Positions 1-7,833 are shown, numbered from the stretch's first letter. The stretch is DNA of 41,959 nucleotides from Clostridiales bacterium (GCA_022782265.1 JALFOM010000042.1:1-41959), one strand, 5' to 3'. The notes: a model not told the origin generated them from the sequence alone. Made by a program: numbers and translations.

Positions 1-240
1 CAGGAGTTCGAGCTGGAGGTTCTGGATTCCATGGACTATAACGGCGAGAGCTACGTGGCCTTTCTCCCCGCCAATATGGACGAGAACGACCCGGACTACG
101 GCATCATTATCCTGCGTTCCGTTCTGGACGAAAACGGCGACGAGCTGTTTGAATCCATCGACGATGACGATCAGCTCCAGGATGTGTACGAGCACTTCAT
201 GGTGCTGCTCTTCGACGACGAGGAAGAGGACGGACAATAA
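1..240 (+). CDS. DUF1292 family protein (YrzB-like), 5' end missing
   Basis: The reading frame is open from the first base, so the start lies outside the window; at least 79 residues remain. The visible protein is very acidic, with the FEVLD-like and 'YVAFLPAN' strands followed by an ILR strand and a C-terminal run of Asp/Glu. This matches the small DUF1292 family, whose function is unknown. In many Clostridia this gene sits in an alaS-ireB-yqgF-DUF1292 cluster; here ireB lies 33 kb away, so that cluster is at least partly broken up. The internal ATG at 31 is an unlikely start because the family's conserved strand begins before it. The family assignment is from the residue pattern only. Confidence 0.8.
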   Translation, partial: QEFELEVLDSMDYNGESYVAFLPANMDENDPDYGIIILRSVLDENGDELFESIDDDDQLQDVYEHFMVLLFDDEEEDGQ

Positions 241-309
241 GGAATATGTCCGCGCCCCCGGGGCATAAAATTAAGCAGGTCCCGGAGCGGAAACGAAAAA
301 GAAAAAAAG

Positions 310-480
310 TTCCTGCTGTGTGCGTGTAGTCTCTTTCAGACTTGCGGCCCATTAAACCCACATCTCTAATAAGGGATGCCGATTTGAATCTGCGGATTGC
401 AGGCCTCCCGGCTTCGGCCGGACGTTGGAAGCAGCGAAACAGAACTTAGGCGACCCACCTGCCCTATCGTGCAGGTTATA
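310..480 (+). ncRNA. ssrS: Probable 6S RNA (SsrS)
   Basis: No gene covers 241-655. This stretch has the layout of a Gram-positive 6S RNA, which binds the housekeeping RNA polymerase holoenzyme in stationary phase. It opens with TTCCTGC-TGTGTGCG and ends with GGCGACCCACCTGC, then a GCAGG that can pair either with CCTGC at 312-316 (closing the long hairpin) or with CCTGC at 458-462 (a local 3' hairpin). Internal hairpins are visible at 361-378 (CATCTC/GGGATG) and near 409-422 (CCGGC-TTCG-GCCGG). The length of about 170 nt fits, and a terminator follows. The exact ends are estimated, and identification rests on remembered family patterns. SRP RNA was considered and is less likely. Confidence 0.65.
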
Positions 481-507
481 ATTGGGCCGGCACGGCATTT
501 GCGGGGC

Positions 508-540
508 ACTCCCTCAGGTTTATCCTGGGGGAGTTTTTTT
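508..540 (+). terminator. Rho-independent terminator after the 6S RNA candidate
   Basis: ACTCCCTCAGG at 508-518 pairs with CCTGGGGGAGT at 524-534 across a short TTATC-type loop and runs into a string of T ending at 540. It would end the small RNA transcript before the tetR promoter. Confidence 0.85.
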
Positions 541-589
541 GGCCGCTCTGCCTTGCTGAAAATTTAATGCAGTTTTTTGAAGAACAGTA

Positions 590-618
590 TTGAAAAAAGA
601 ACGCAAATCTGCTATAGT
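590..618 (+). promoter_or_regulatory. Sigma-A-type promoter of the TetR gene
   Basis: TTGAAA at 590-595, a 17 nt spacer and TATAGT at 613-618. The -10 is preceded by AAATCTGC, the same context as in the guaB and ireB promoters of this window. Its position upstream of 656 argues against using the TTG at 590 as a start codon. Confidence 0.75.
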
Positions 619-655
619 TGGCACATATACCAGAGTAAATAGCGAGGATGATGAA

Positions 656-1360
656 ATGGCAATTCGAAGCGACGGACTTCGGACAAAAAAGCGGATTTTG
701 CAGAGCTGTGTCCGGCTCTTTCTGGAAAACGGATACCATCAGACCACCATGCAGCAGATCATGAAGGAAGCGCAGGTCTCTGCCAGCAGCATTCAGAATC
801 TTTTCCACAGCAAGGACGGCATTTTGCTGGAGCTGGTGGAATTCATGTTTGAAAACCAGTTCGGCATGGCCAGAAGCGTTGCGGGGGCCGCGCTGCCTCC
901 GGTGTATGTCTACGCGGCGGAAACCGCGCTGCAGATCACGCTGACGGAGCTGAATGAAAATCTGCGGGAGATCTATCTGGAGGTCTACACCCAGGAGCGT
1001 CTGCTGGCCTACATCCAGCGCGCCACGGCCAGGGAGCTGTATCAGATCTTCGGCCCCTATCAGCCCGAACTGACGGAGCAGGATTTTGTTGAGCTGGAAT
1101 ATGGCACGTCGGGGCTGATGCGCGGGTACATGGCCAGTCCCTGCACGGCGGAATTCACGCTGGAGCGGAAGCTGGAGAAATTCCTGACCCTGGCCCTGCG
1201 GGGCTTCCGGGTGCCGGAGGACGAGGTGCAGCAGGTGCTTCGCTTCCTCGCGGGGCAGGATCTGCGCGGCATCGCGCAGTCGGTGATGGAGGAGCTGTTC
1301 CGGCAGCTTGCCATGCGCTATGAATTTTCTCTGGACGGCCTGCTGCCGCCGGAAAAATAA
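656..1360 (+). CDS. TetR/AcrR family transcriptional regulator
   Basis: A 234-residue protein. The N-terminal third is a typical TetR DNA-binding domain: 'RILQSCVRLFLENGYHQTT' forms helix 1, and 'MQQIMKEAQVSASSIQNLF' with 'HSKDGILLELVEF' forms the helix-turn-helix and helix 4. The C-terminal ligand domain has no recognisable subtype. The start at ATG 656 is chosen because GAGGA lies 7 bases upstream and the promoter occupies 590-618. The next gene, a surface protein, starts 61 bases after the stop with no terminator between, so both may share a transcript and the regulator may control the surface protein; this is inference. The inducing ligand cannot be told. Confidence 0.9.
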   Translation: MAIRSDGLRTKKRILQSCVRLFLENGYHQTTMQQIMKEAQVSASSIQNLFHSKDGILLELVEFMFENQFGMARSVAGAALPPVYVYAAETALQITLTELNENLREIYLEVYTQERLLAYIQRATARELYQIFGPYQPELTEQDFVELEYGTSGLMRGYMASPCTAEFTLERKLEKFLTLALRGFRVPEDEVQQVLRFLAGQDLRGIAQSVMEELFRQLAMRYEFSLDGLLPPEK

Positions 1361-1421
1361 AGTTGACAAAGGAAAAGCAAGTCCCCCGTGCAGCCGCGGG
1401 GGGAGAAAGAGAGGAAACACA

Positions 1422-3413
1422 ATGAAAAAACGAATTTTGAGTATTCTGCTGTGCCTGTGCATGGTGCTGATGCTCTGCCCGGTGACGGCCTTTGCGGCTG
1501 ACTACTACACGATCACGCTGAATTTCAAGTACGGCACGTACCTCTATGCGGGCGATGAACCGAGCCCCTATGTGTTCAGCGTTAAGCCTAACCAAGGCTT
1601 CCGCCTCGACTACGTCGAGAACTGCGCGCCCTACGAATTCGTGGGCTGGAAGGAGAGCGTCTCCGGGACAGTCTATGAGCCCTATTACCCCTTCGAGACT
1701 CCTGTGACCAGCAACCTGACCTTTGACGCCGTCTATCAGGTGCAGGGCAGCCTCGCCATCACGGTCGACGGCTTCGAGGTGGGCAATACGCCGGCCGACT
1801 GCACCTACAGCTTCGAATCCACGATCCCGGGTGTCACCTTCAGCGAAAACGATATTATGGCTATTGTTCCCTGGGAAAAATACGTTTCTAATGGAGAGAG
1901 CTATGCGTGGACTCCCGTGTATAGAACCGAAGTGTTTGAGGGCGGCACGCGCTATCGCTTTAATACCGGTCTGAACAACAAGGGGCTGGAGCTGGTGCCG
2001 GCCGTCACCGTGAACGGCAAAACACCGGGGCATTGCGCGTTACTAACCTTCAACGGCGAGCCTTATGCGCTCGGGATAATCTGTGACCTCGGCCATCCGC
2101 CGATGCCGCCGCTCACCATCGACGGCCCGGATGTGGTCTGCGCGCAGCAGGACTACGAATTCACCGTCACGCCGCCGACCGGCGTGTCCCTCGAGGAATC
2201 GTTCGGGTATGACACCGGCCTCAGCGACAGCGGCGTGGGTCTGACGATCGACGAAGACGGCGTGGGACACGGCGTGGTGTCTGCGGAATGGTACGATCTG
2301 CAGACGAACCGCTTCACACTGACCGCACGCGGAACAGATCCGTACGGTGATCCCGTGCCCGGAACCAAGACCGTTCAGGTCTCGCCGGAGCACATCTTCG
2401 TGGACGGCGTCTGCGGCTGCGGCGCGGTGCAGCAGTACACCGTCACCTATGACGGCGGCGAGGGCAGCGATCCGGTGACGGATGTCAAGACCCACGGCAA
2501 GGATCTCACCCTGCGCGGCGAGACCTTCACCTTGGACGGCTTCGTCCAGACCGGCTGGGTAGACAAGGAGGGCGCAGTCTACAAGCTCGGCGCCACATAT
2601 ACCGAGGATCAGGACGTCACGCTCTACCCCGTCTTTGAAAAGCTCATCACCCTGACCGTCCCCTACACCACCACGGTGGAGTTGAGTGACGTTGGCGTAC
2701 CCGGTGAGAAGACCTTTACGCTGGCGCTCATCGGCGACAGCGCATCCGATAAGGATAAATCGAATGTGACCATCACCGGCTCCGTCACCACCAACGGCAA
2801 GGGCAGCTATAACGGCACGCTGACCTTTACCGGCACCGAGCGGACGCTCTGGGTCATGCTCTCCGAGGGCGCGTTCGTGCGGCAGGTGAACGCCGGCGCG
2901 GACGGCTGGACGGTGGACGATACGGTCTGGGGCGTGCTGATGGAGGAGATCCCCGTCGCGTACGCAATGGGCGATGATGCGACTGCATCGGGATATACCG
3001 TGTATGTCGTGCCCGCGTCCATCGACGGCAATGGGTACTATTACATCGACTGGGAGAACCTGCAGGCGGCGGATATGAGCTTTACCAACACCTACACCGC
3101 CCATGTCTATGAGCTGAAGCACGACGCCACACACCACTGGGACGAGTGCCAGTGCAAGGATGTGCAGAACAAGGAACTCCATAAATACGGCGACTGGAAG
3201 GTGACCAAGGAAGCAACCCAGACGGCCAAGGGCGAAAAGGAACACACCTGCACCGTCTGCGGCTACACCGAGAAGGCCGAAATCCCCATGCGGACAAACG
3301 TGCCGACCGGCGATGACAGCAGCTTCGCCCTGTGGGCGGCCCTGTTCACCCTGTCTGCCGCCGCAGTGACCGCCACGGCCACCATGGGCAAACGGAAAAA
3401 GGCCGGAAAGTAA
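1422..3413 (+). CDS. Secreted, wall-anchored surface protein with InlB-like and pilin-like domains
   Basis: A 663-residue exported protein. Residues 1-25 are a signal peptide ending AFA, followed by ADYY. Residues about 28-106 and 339-407 look like Listeria-Bacteroides (InlB B) repeats: Y-x-V-T-Y/LNF strands, 'GFVQTGW' or 'EFVGWK', and ending in Y-x-V/A-F/V. Residues about 408-562 resemble the pilin-like DUF7601/FctA-type domains of Gram-positive surface proteins, ending 'SFTNTYTA'. Residues 586-623 are a 'HKYGDWKVTKEAT...C-x-x-C-G' module common in clostridial surface proteins. The end, NVPTGD followed by a hydrophobic segment and RKK, looks like a sortase signal that departs from LPxTG. Start: ATG 1422 with AGAGAGG upstream; the longer frame lacks a signal peptide at its start. 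Likely roles are adhesion or surface display; no ligand can be named. Confidence 0.8.
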   Translation: MKKRILSILLCLCMVLMLCPVTAFAADYYTITLNFKYGTYLYAGDEPSPYVFSVKPNQGFRLDYVENCAPYEFVGWKESVSGTVYEPYYPFETPVTSNLTFDAVYQVQGSLAITVDGFEVGNTPADCTYSFESTIPGVTFSENDIMAIVPWEKYVSNGESYAWTPVYRTEVFEGGTRYRFNTGLNNKGLELVPAVTVNGKTPGHCALLTFNGEPYALGIICDLGHPPMPPLTIDGPDVVCAQQDYEFTVTPPTGVSLEESFGYDTGLSDSGVGLTIDEDGVGHGVVSAEWYDLQTNRFTLTARGTDPYGDPVPGTKTVQVSPEHIFVDGVCGCGAVQQYTVTYDGGEGSDPVTDVKTHGKDLTLRGETFTLDGFVQTGWVDKEGAVYKLGATYTEDQDVTLYPVFEKLITLTVPYTTTVELSDVGVPGEKTFTLALIGDSASDKDKSNVTITGSVTTNGKGSYNGTLTFTGTERTLWVMLSEGAFVRQVNAGADGWTVDDTVWGVLMEEIPVAYAMGDDATASGYTVYVVPASIDGNGYYYIDWENLQAADMSFTNTYTAHVYELKHDATHHWDECQCKDVQNKELHKYGDWKVTKEATQTAKGEKEHTCTVCGYTEKAEIPMRTNVPTGDDSSFALWAALFTLSAAAVTATATMGKRKKAGK

Positions 3414-3431
3414 AGCAGAATGAAAAACAAT

Positions 3432-3478
3432 AAGGAAATGTGTATCCCGAAAGGAGTATACATTTCCTTGTTTTTTTG
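3432..3478 (+). terminator. Strong terminator after the surface protein gene
   Basis: AAGGAAATGTGTATCC at 3432-3447 pairs almost perfectly with GGAGTATACATTTCCTT at 3453-3469 around a CGAAA loop, followed by seven T. Confidence 0.9.
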
Positions 3479-3494
3479 TTCTGGGAAAAGGACC

Positions 3495-3517
3495 GTCGGG
3501 GACGCCGGCCCCTACAA
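3495..3517. repeat. Degenerate intergenic palindrome related to the pheS-pheT spacer
   Basis: GGGGACGCCGGCCCC followed by TACAA. Its reverse complement (TTGTAGGGGCCGGCGTCCCC) resembles ATTGTAGGGGACGGCC in the pheS-pheT spacer at 30725-30740. It looks like a member of the short GTAGGGGC-type palindromes scattered in clostridial genomes. Confidence 0.5.
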
Positions 3518-3532
3518 GCTTCGCCCGCACCA

Positions 3533-3720
3533 AAGCCTCCCCCTGAGGGGGCACCTTTTTGCCGCGCCCCTCAAGCCTCCCCCTGAGGGGGAGGTGCCGA
3601 ACGGAGTGAGGCAGTAGGGGGGCTTACCGGAATCAGAGACAGCGGTGGTGCCCCCCTCAGTCTCGCTTTGCTCGACAGCTCCCCCTGATGGGGAGCCTTT
3701 GTACCGCGCCCCTCAAGCCG
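3533..3720. repeat. Cluster of direct and inverted palindromic repeats
   Basis: The 389-base gap 3414-3802 holds no credible gene. AAGCCTCCCCCTGAGGGGG occurs at 3533-3551 and again at 3573-3591, and CCGCGCCCCTCAAGCC occurs at 3562-3577 and 3704-3719. In addition 3575-3622 and 3651-3698 are imperfect inverted copies of a roughly 48 bp unit, separated by 28 bases, so the block could fold into one large cruciform. The unit (CTCCCCCT-gap-GAGTGAGGCAGTAGGGGGG) resembles non-coding repeats often seen between genes in gut Clostridia. Possible identities are a MITE-like element or a BIME/REP-like repeat. No transposase gene is near. Confidence 0.75.
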
Positions 3721-3763
3721 CCCCTGCAAGATTACCGGCATACAGGGAAGACAGCCAACAAAA

Positions 3764-3791
3764 AGAGGCCTGTCACAAATGACAGGCCTCT
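3764..3791 (-). terminator. Terminator of the yfmF-yfmH-lgt operon
   Basis: AGAGGCCTGTCA at 3764-3775 and TGACAGGCCTCT at 3780-3791 form a perfect 12 bp stem. Read on the minus strand it is followed by TTTTTGTT, immediately after the stop of the last operon gene. Confidence 0.9.
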
Positions 3792-3802
3792 TTCGGTGTT
3801 CT

Positions 3803-4300
3803 TTATTCTTCGGTCTTGTCGTCGGCGGGGGCCTCGTTGGTGCCGTCGCTCTCGGTGGCGTCCACCACTTCGTCGAACGCGCAGACCTCTACCTCGATGT
3901 CCTTCGCGGCGGCCTGGGCCTCAAACTCGGCCTTCAAGGCGTTGATTTCTTCTTCCTTGGCAAGGATGCCGGCGCTGATCTCCTGCACCTGGTTAAACAG
4001 GGGGGCGAAGAAGCCCTCGGGCGCGTCCTTGGCCTGGTCGTAATAGAGCTTGCCGATCTCGGTGTACACCCGCTTCAGCTCCTCGCTCTCGCCGTTCATC
4101 TCCAGAGTGAGTTTGGCAATGCGGGAATAGGCCTTGGCGCGGCTGGCGCCCTTGTCGTAAATCTCTTTGACGGAGCCGGTCTCGGCGGCCTCTTTCACCT
4201 TGCAGCAGAAGTTCTGCACGGTGTCAGACGCGGCCACTTCCTTGACCTTCCCGGCGATGTTGCTCAGGGTGCCTTTGATGATGTCCTTGTAATCTGCCAT
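3803..4300 (-). CDS. Hypothetical helical protein, last gene of the lgt operon
   Basis: A 165-residue soluble protein with no signal peptide or membrane segment. It is predicted mostly helical: an amphipathic N-terminal part ('DIIKGTLSNIAGKVKEVA', 'VKEIYDKGASRAKAYSRIAK'), a conserved-looking 'EIGKLYYDQAKDAPEG' turn, a heptad-like 'QEISAGILAKEEEINALKAEF' and an acidic tail. The EIGKLYY segment recalls small clostridial proteins that often carry a zinc ribbon, but here there is no cysteine pair. The start ATG at 4300 is supported by AAGGAGG nine bases upstream, inside the last codons of lgt; one base separates the lgt stop and this ATG, so translation is probably coupled. I cannot assign a function. 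Confidence 0.8.
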   Translation of the reverse strand: MADYKDIIKGTLSNIAGKVKEVAASDTVQNFCCKVKEAAETGSVKEIYDKGASRAKAYSRIAKLTLEMNGESEELKRVYTEIGKLYYDQAKDAPEGFFAPLFNQVQEISAGILAKEEEINALKAEFEAQAAAKDIEVEVCAFDEVVDATESDGTNEAPADDKTEE

Positions 4301-4301
4301 T

Positions 4302-5219
4302 TTACTTATCCTCCTTAGCACATGTGCTTTCTGGCTCTTCCTTTGCCGCCTCCGCTGCCCGGACCCGGTTTACATACAGCTTTTCCGGCGGGTGGGGTCT
4401 GCGGCTCTGGCATATCAATAGAATGAGTGATATCAAAACAAGCACGATGGAAAGTGCCTGTGATACGCGTATGTTGGTGCTGCCGATATACAGGCTGTCG
4501 GTGCGCAGGCCCTCGATCCAGGCACGGCCCAGGCCGTACCAGAAAAAGTAGATCAGCGTGCACTGACCGTCGTACTTCCGATGGCCCTTTTTCGTCCAGA
4601 CGATGAGGAAAATCAGCCCCGCCAGGTTCCACAGGCTCTCATACAGGAAGGTGGGGTGGACGAAGATGGTGCTGCCGTCCGGCGCGGTCAGGCCCATGCG
4701 GCAGAAGATCTCTGTCTCCGCGCCGAAGGCCTCCCGGTTCATAAAGTTGCCCCAGCGGCCCAGAATCTGCCCGATGAGCAGCCCGAACACCGCCAGATCC
4801 AGCATGGCGGGGATGGGAATCTTCTTGTGGCGGCTGACGCCGATGATGACGATGACGCCCACGATAATGCCGCCGTAGATGGCAAGCCCCCCGTCCCGGA
4901 TGGCGAAAATCTCCCCCGGATCGGCCAGATAGTGTTCCAGGTTGAAGAGCACATAGTAGAGCCGGGCCCCGATGATGCAGCAGGGGATGATCCACAGCAT
5001 CAGGTCAAAAAAGTCGTCGGACTTGATGCCGAAATCTTTGGCATTGCGGGAGCAGTAGACCATGGCCAGAATGAAGCCCAGGGCGATGATGACCCCGTAA
5101 TAGTATATGTTCAGGCCGAAAAGGCTGAAACTGCTGGGCGGGTTGAAGCTGAAGCTGCCCAGCATGGGGAAGCTGATGGCGGAATCGCGCTGAATGGTTT
5201 GTACAAGAAAAAGAATCAT
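4302..5219 (-). CDS. lgt: Prolipoprotein diacylglyceryl transferase
   Basis: Lgt transfers the diacylglyceryl group of phosphatidylglycerol to the lipobox cysteine of prolipoproteins in the membrane. The 305-residue protein has about seven hydrophobic segments and the family hallmarks: 'NIYYYGVIIALGF' in the first membrane region, 'RDGGLAIYGG', the signature 'GRWGNFMNREAFG' and 'HPTFLYES', and the late 'GRAWIEGLRTD'. The charged C-terminal tail of about 35 residues is dispensable-looking and encodes the RBS of the next gene. The start at 5219 follows the yfmH stop by 4 bases, with AAGAGGA upstream. It would act on the lipoproteins encoded at 17446 and 29282. Its place behind the M16 peptidase pair is not a widely conserved neighbourhood. 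Confidence 0.95.
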   Translation of the reverse strand: MILFLVQTIQRDSAISFPMLGSFSFNPPSSFSLFGLNIYYYGVIIALGFILAMVYCSRNAKDFGIKSDDFFDLMLWIIPCCIIGARLYYVLFNLEHYLADPGEIFAIRDGGLAIYGGIIVGVIVIIGVSRHKKIPIPAMLDLAVFGLLIGQILGRWGNFMNREAFGAETEIFCRMGLTAPDGSTIFVHPTFLYESLWNLAGLIFLIVWTKKGHRKYDGQCTLIYFFWYGLGRAWIEGLRTDSLYIGSTNIRVSQALSIVLVLISLILLICQSRRPHPPEKLYVNRVRAAEAAKEEPESTCAKEDK

Positions 5220-5223
5220 GGTT

Positions 5224-6501
5224 TCAGGTCCTCTTGGGGGTGATGATGGTTATGGCAAGACGTTCGCTTGACAGTGTCTCGCGGACAAACTGCTCGCACT
5301 CGTCCTTTGTCACCTGACCCAGCAGGGAGATGGCGTCAAAGGCGCAGTAGCCGCTGAAGAGACCCGTGACGGTGGAGACGCAGACGCTTTCAAAGTCCTC
5401 CAGTCCTCGGAGCCTTGCGCCCAGGGAGGCCCGCTTGGAGCGGCGGAAAAGCTCCGCATCAAAGCCCTTTTCCGAAACCCTTGCCGCTTCGGCTTTCAGC
5501 TCGTCCAGCACCTTTTCCGGCTCCCTGCTCTCTCCACCGATGATGACGGTGGCGGTGCCGGCGGTAAAGTCCGCCTCATAATCAAAGTCATGGCTGATCA
5601 GGCCCTGGGAATAGAGCCTGGCGTAGAAGGGAGAGGAGGCGCCCACCAGCATACGCAGAGCCAGCTGAGACACCAGCCGCTGACGCAGCAGCGCCTTGCC
5701 CTCCTCAGCGGGGCGGAATTTGGCCCCGATCAGAAACTGGGGGGCGGAGACCGCCATCTCCCGGCTGCGGAAGTGCTCCAGCGGCAAAAGCCCCTCTTCC
5801 GGGCCAAAGTCCGCCCTGGGCACAGGGCTGAGGGTCTTGGGCAGCTCTTCCTCCGCAATGGCCAGCACCCGCTCCGGGTCGATATCCCCCTCCACACAGA
5901 GCACCATGTTGCTGGGGGCGTAAAACACCCGGTGGCAGTCGTACAGGGTCTTGTCCGTGATCTCCGCAATGCTCTCCACCGTCCCGGCCACCCGGTCCCG
6001 AATGGGGTGGTGGTCATAGAGCATGGTGAGCAGATCGTAGTAAATGCTGACGCCCGGGTCGTCCTCACCCATGCGGATCTCCTGGGCGATGATGCCCTGC
6101 TCCTTCTGTACCGTCTCCGCCGTGAAATAGGGGGTGGAGACAAAGTGCAGCAGCATACGCAGGTTTTCCTCAAAGCCCTCGGTACACTCAAAATAATAGC
6201 AGGTGACGCCGCTGGAGGTGAAGGCGTTGGGGTCGGCCCCGTTGGCGGAGAGAATGCTCAGGGCGTTTTCCCCGTCGGGCAGGTCGAACATCTTGTGCTC
6301 CAGAAAATGAGCCACGCCCGCCGGGGTGTCCAGGGTCTGCCCGTCCACGGTGAAGCGGCGGTGGGCGCCGCCGTAATTGGTGGCAAAGACGGCATAGGCC
6401 GTGCTGAAGCCGGGCTTGGGGATCACCCGCAGGCGCAGGCCATTGGCCAATGTGGCGGAATACATGCTCTCGCCGATATCGTCGTATTTATTCAGCTGCA
6501 T
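5224..6501 (-). CDS. yfmH: M16 family zinc peptidase-like protein YfmH
   Basis: A 425-residue M16B protein. The inverted zinc motif HFLEH is at residues 65-69, and 'EQGIIAQEIRMGEDDP' downstream supplies the distal glutamate, so this is the catalytically competent partner of a YfmF/YfmH pair (also written YmfF/YmfH). In Bacillus this pair has been linked to the 5-aminopentanol modification of elongation factor P; the chemistry is unresolved. The protein has no signal peptide and is cytoplasmic. ATG 6501 is preferred because AGGAGGA lies 5-6 bases upstream; an ATG two codons earlier (6507) sits too close to the RBS. It overlaps the end of yfmF, so the two are coupled. Confidence 0.9.
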   Translation of the reverse strand: MQLNKYDDIGESMYSATLANGLRLRVIPKPGFSTAYAVFATNYGGAHRRFTVDGQTLDTPAGVAHFLEHKMFDLPDGENALSILSANGADPNAFTSSGVTCYYFECTEGFEENLRMLLHFVSTPYFTAETVQKEQGIIAQEIRMGEDDPGVSIYYDLLTMLYDHHPIRDRVAGTVESIAEITDKTLYDCHRVFYAPSNMVLCVEGDIDPERVLAIAEEELPKTLSPVPRADFGPEEGLLPLEHFRSREMAVSAPQFLIGAKFRPAEEGKALLRQRLVSQLALRMLVGASSPFYARLYSQGLISHDFDYEADFTAGTATVIIGGESREPEKVLDELKAEAARVSEKGFDAELFRRSKRASLGARLRGLEDFESVCVSTVTGLFSGYCAFDAISLLGQVTKDECEQFVRETLSSERLAITIITPKRT

Positions 6502-7795
6502 CTTCATCCTCCTCCGCCTGACCGCTGCCCTTCAAAAAGTAGATCATGTCGCACGCAAGGCTGTTTGCTATGCGCATAACATCCTCTTTTGTCACGTCCT
6601 CCACCAGCTCCGCCAGCTCCATGGGGCCGTATTCCAGCCCCTCCAGCGCCCTCGTCAGGTAGAAGCCCTCCAGCTCGCCCTGGCTGTCCGTATAGGCCCG
6701 CAGGTCAGAGGCCACGCAGGACTTGGCGGAATTTAATTCCTCGTCGCTGATGTCGCCCTGCCTGATGGCGTCCAGCTGCCGGAAGATTTCGTCCCGGGCC
6801 ACTTCAAATTTGTCAAATTCTATGCCCGAGGCCACCAGCAGCAGGCCCTTCTGCAAACTCACCATGGAGCTTGCGTAATAGCACAGCTGCAGGCGCTCCC
6901 GCACGTTCATAAAGAGCTTGGAGGTGGTGCCGCCGCCAAACACGCAGTTGAACACGAGGATGGGGGCAGGCTCCGCCTCCTCCATGCACTCGCCCAGACG
7001 GTAGCCGATGACCAGCTTGCCCTGGGTCACGTCCAGCTCCTCGGTGACGGCGCGGGGCTTTTCCTCCAGCGCGTTCATGCGCACATCGGTGCCGATGTCG
7101 TAATCAATCTCCCCCCGGGGCAGGGCGGAGAGCACGTCCCGCAGGCAGGAGACCAGCTCCTTTTTCGAACTGCGGCCGCAGTAGAAAATCTCGATGGGGC
7201 TTGTCTGCAGCAGACTGCGGTACTGGCGGGTCAGCTTTTTGTAGTTGATGTTCTCCGCCTCCGCCTCGCTGCCGAAGCGGCCCACGGCGAAATCCTCATA
7301 GCAGCACATCTCCTCAATGCAGCGGGTGACGGCGTAGCTGCGCTTGTCGTTGATGCGGCTGCGGATGATGTCCAGCAGCTTTTCCTTCTCACTGTCCACA
7401 TACTGGGGCAGCAGCAGACCGCCCCGGGTGGCGGGGGAGAGCAGAAGCCTGCCCAGCAGGTCACAGGCGGGGCGGAGCACATTCTCCTTCCCCGGCAGGA
7501 AATCCCCCTCCGGGATGCTGGCGAAAAAGCCCACGCACTGGATCTCTCCAATGCGGCGGACCACCGGCTCAATGGCCGTGCCGTACAGCTCGTCCAGCCG
7601 GGCGGAGATTTTCTCCATATCCTCATAGCCGGTGGCGCCCCGGCGCAGAACGAAGGGAATGAGGGCGTTCATGGAGGCCGTTTCCCGGCTGAGCTGACTG
7701 AGCAGATTCAGGCTGAGACAGGCGGATTTGAACTTGTCTGTTCGCAGATGGCTCAGCCATACGCCGGGCATGATCTCTGTCCTTGTTATCTCCAT
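6488..7795 (-). CDS. yfmF: M16 family peptidase-like protein YfmF (non-catalytic partner)
   Basis: A 435-residue protein with the two-domain M16B fold. Where an active subunit would have HxxEH it shows 'EKISARLDELYGT', so the zinc site is absent and it is probably the structural or substrate-binding half of a heterodimer with YfmH. Family features include 'FVLRRGATGYEDM' near the N-terminus and 'VFGGGTTSKLFMNVRERLQLCYYASS' in the second half, the latter typical of the M16 C-terminal domain. The start ATG at 7795 has GGAGGTG four bases upstream. It is first in a four-gene operon with yfmH, lgt and a hypothetical gene. Confidence 0.88.
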   Translation of the reverse strand: MEITRTEIMPGVWLSHLRTDKFKSACLSLNLLSQLSRETASMNALIPFVLRRGATGYEDMEKISARLDELYGTAIEPVVRRIGEIQCVGFFASIPEGDFLPGKENVLRPACDLLGRLLLSPATRGGLLLPQYVDSEKEKLLDIIRSRINDKRSYAVTRCIEEMCCYEDFAVGRFGSEAEAENINYKKLTRQYRSLLQTSPIEIFYCGRSSKKELVSCLRDVLSALPRGEIDYDIGTDVRMNALEEKPRAVTEELDVTQGKLVIGYRLGECMEEAEPAPILVFNCVFGGGTTSKLFMNVRERLQLCYYASSMVSLQKGLLLVASGIEFDKFEVARDEIFRQLDAIRQGDISDEELNSAKSCVASDLRAYTDSQGELEGFYLTRALEGLEYGPMELAELVEDVTKEDVMRIANSLACDMIYFLKGSGQAEEDEDAAE

Positions 7796-7833
7796 GGGGC
7801 ACCTCCGTATAACGCATTTTCTTTTAATACCTT

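Noticed and set aside
310..480. SRP RNA as an alternative for the small RNA
   Set aside because: A GGAAGCAGC string is present, but the GGAAGGAAGCAGC tetraloop context and paired CAGGTCC strand of SRP RNA are missing.
1363..1368. TTGACA after tetR as a promoter for the surface protein
   Set aside because: No acceptable -10 sequence is found 15-19 bases downstream.
1382..1402. CCCCC...GGGGG hairpin between tetR and the surface protein gene as a terminator
   Set aside because: There is no T run after it, and the surface protein RBS follows immediately.
476..1462. Long minus-strand frame opposite the tetR gene
   Set aside because: It is Arg/His/Gln/Leu rich, has no RBS or family motif, and is the antisense shadow of a clear TetR gene.
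3420..3617. Short plus-strand frames in the repeat block
   Set aside because: They are built from repeat and terminator sequence and lack RBS or family features.
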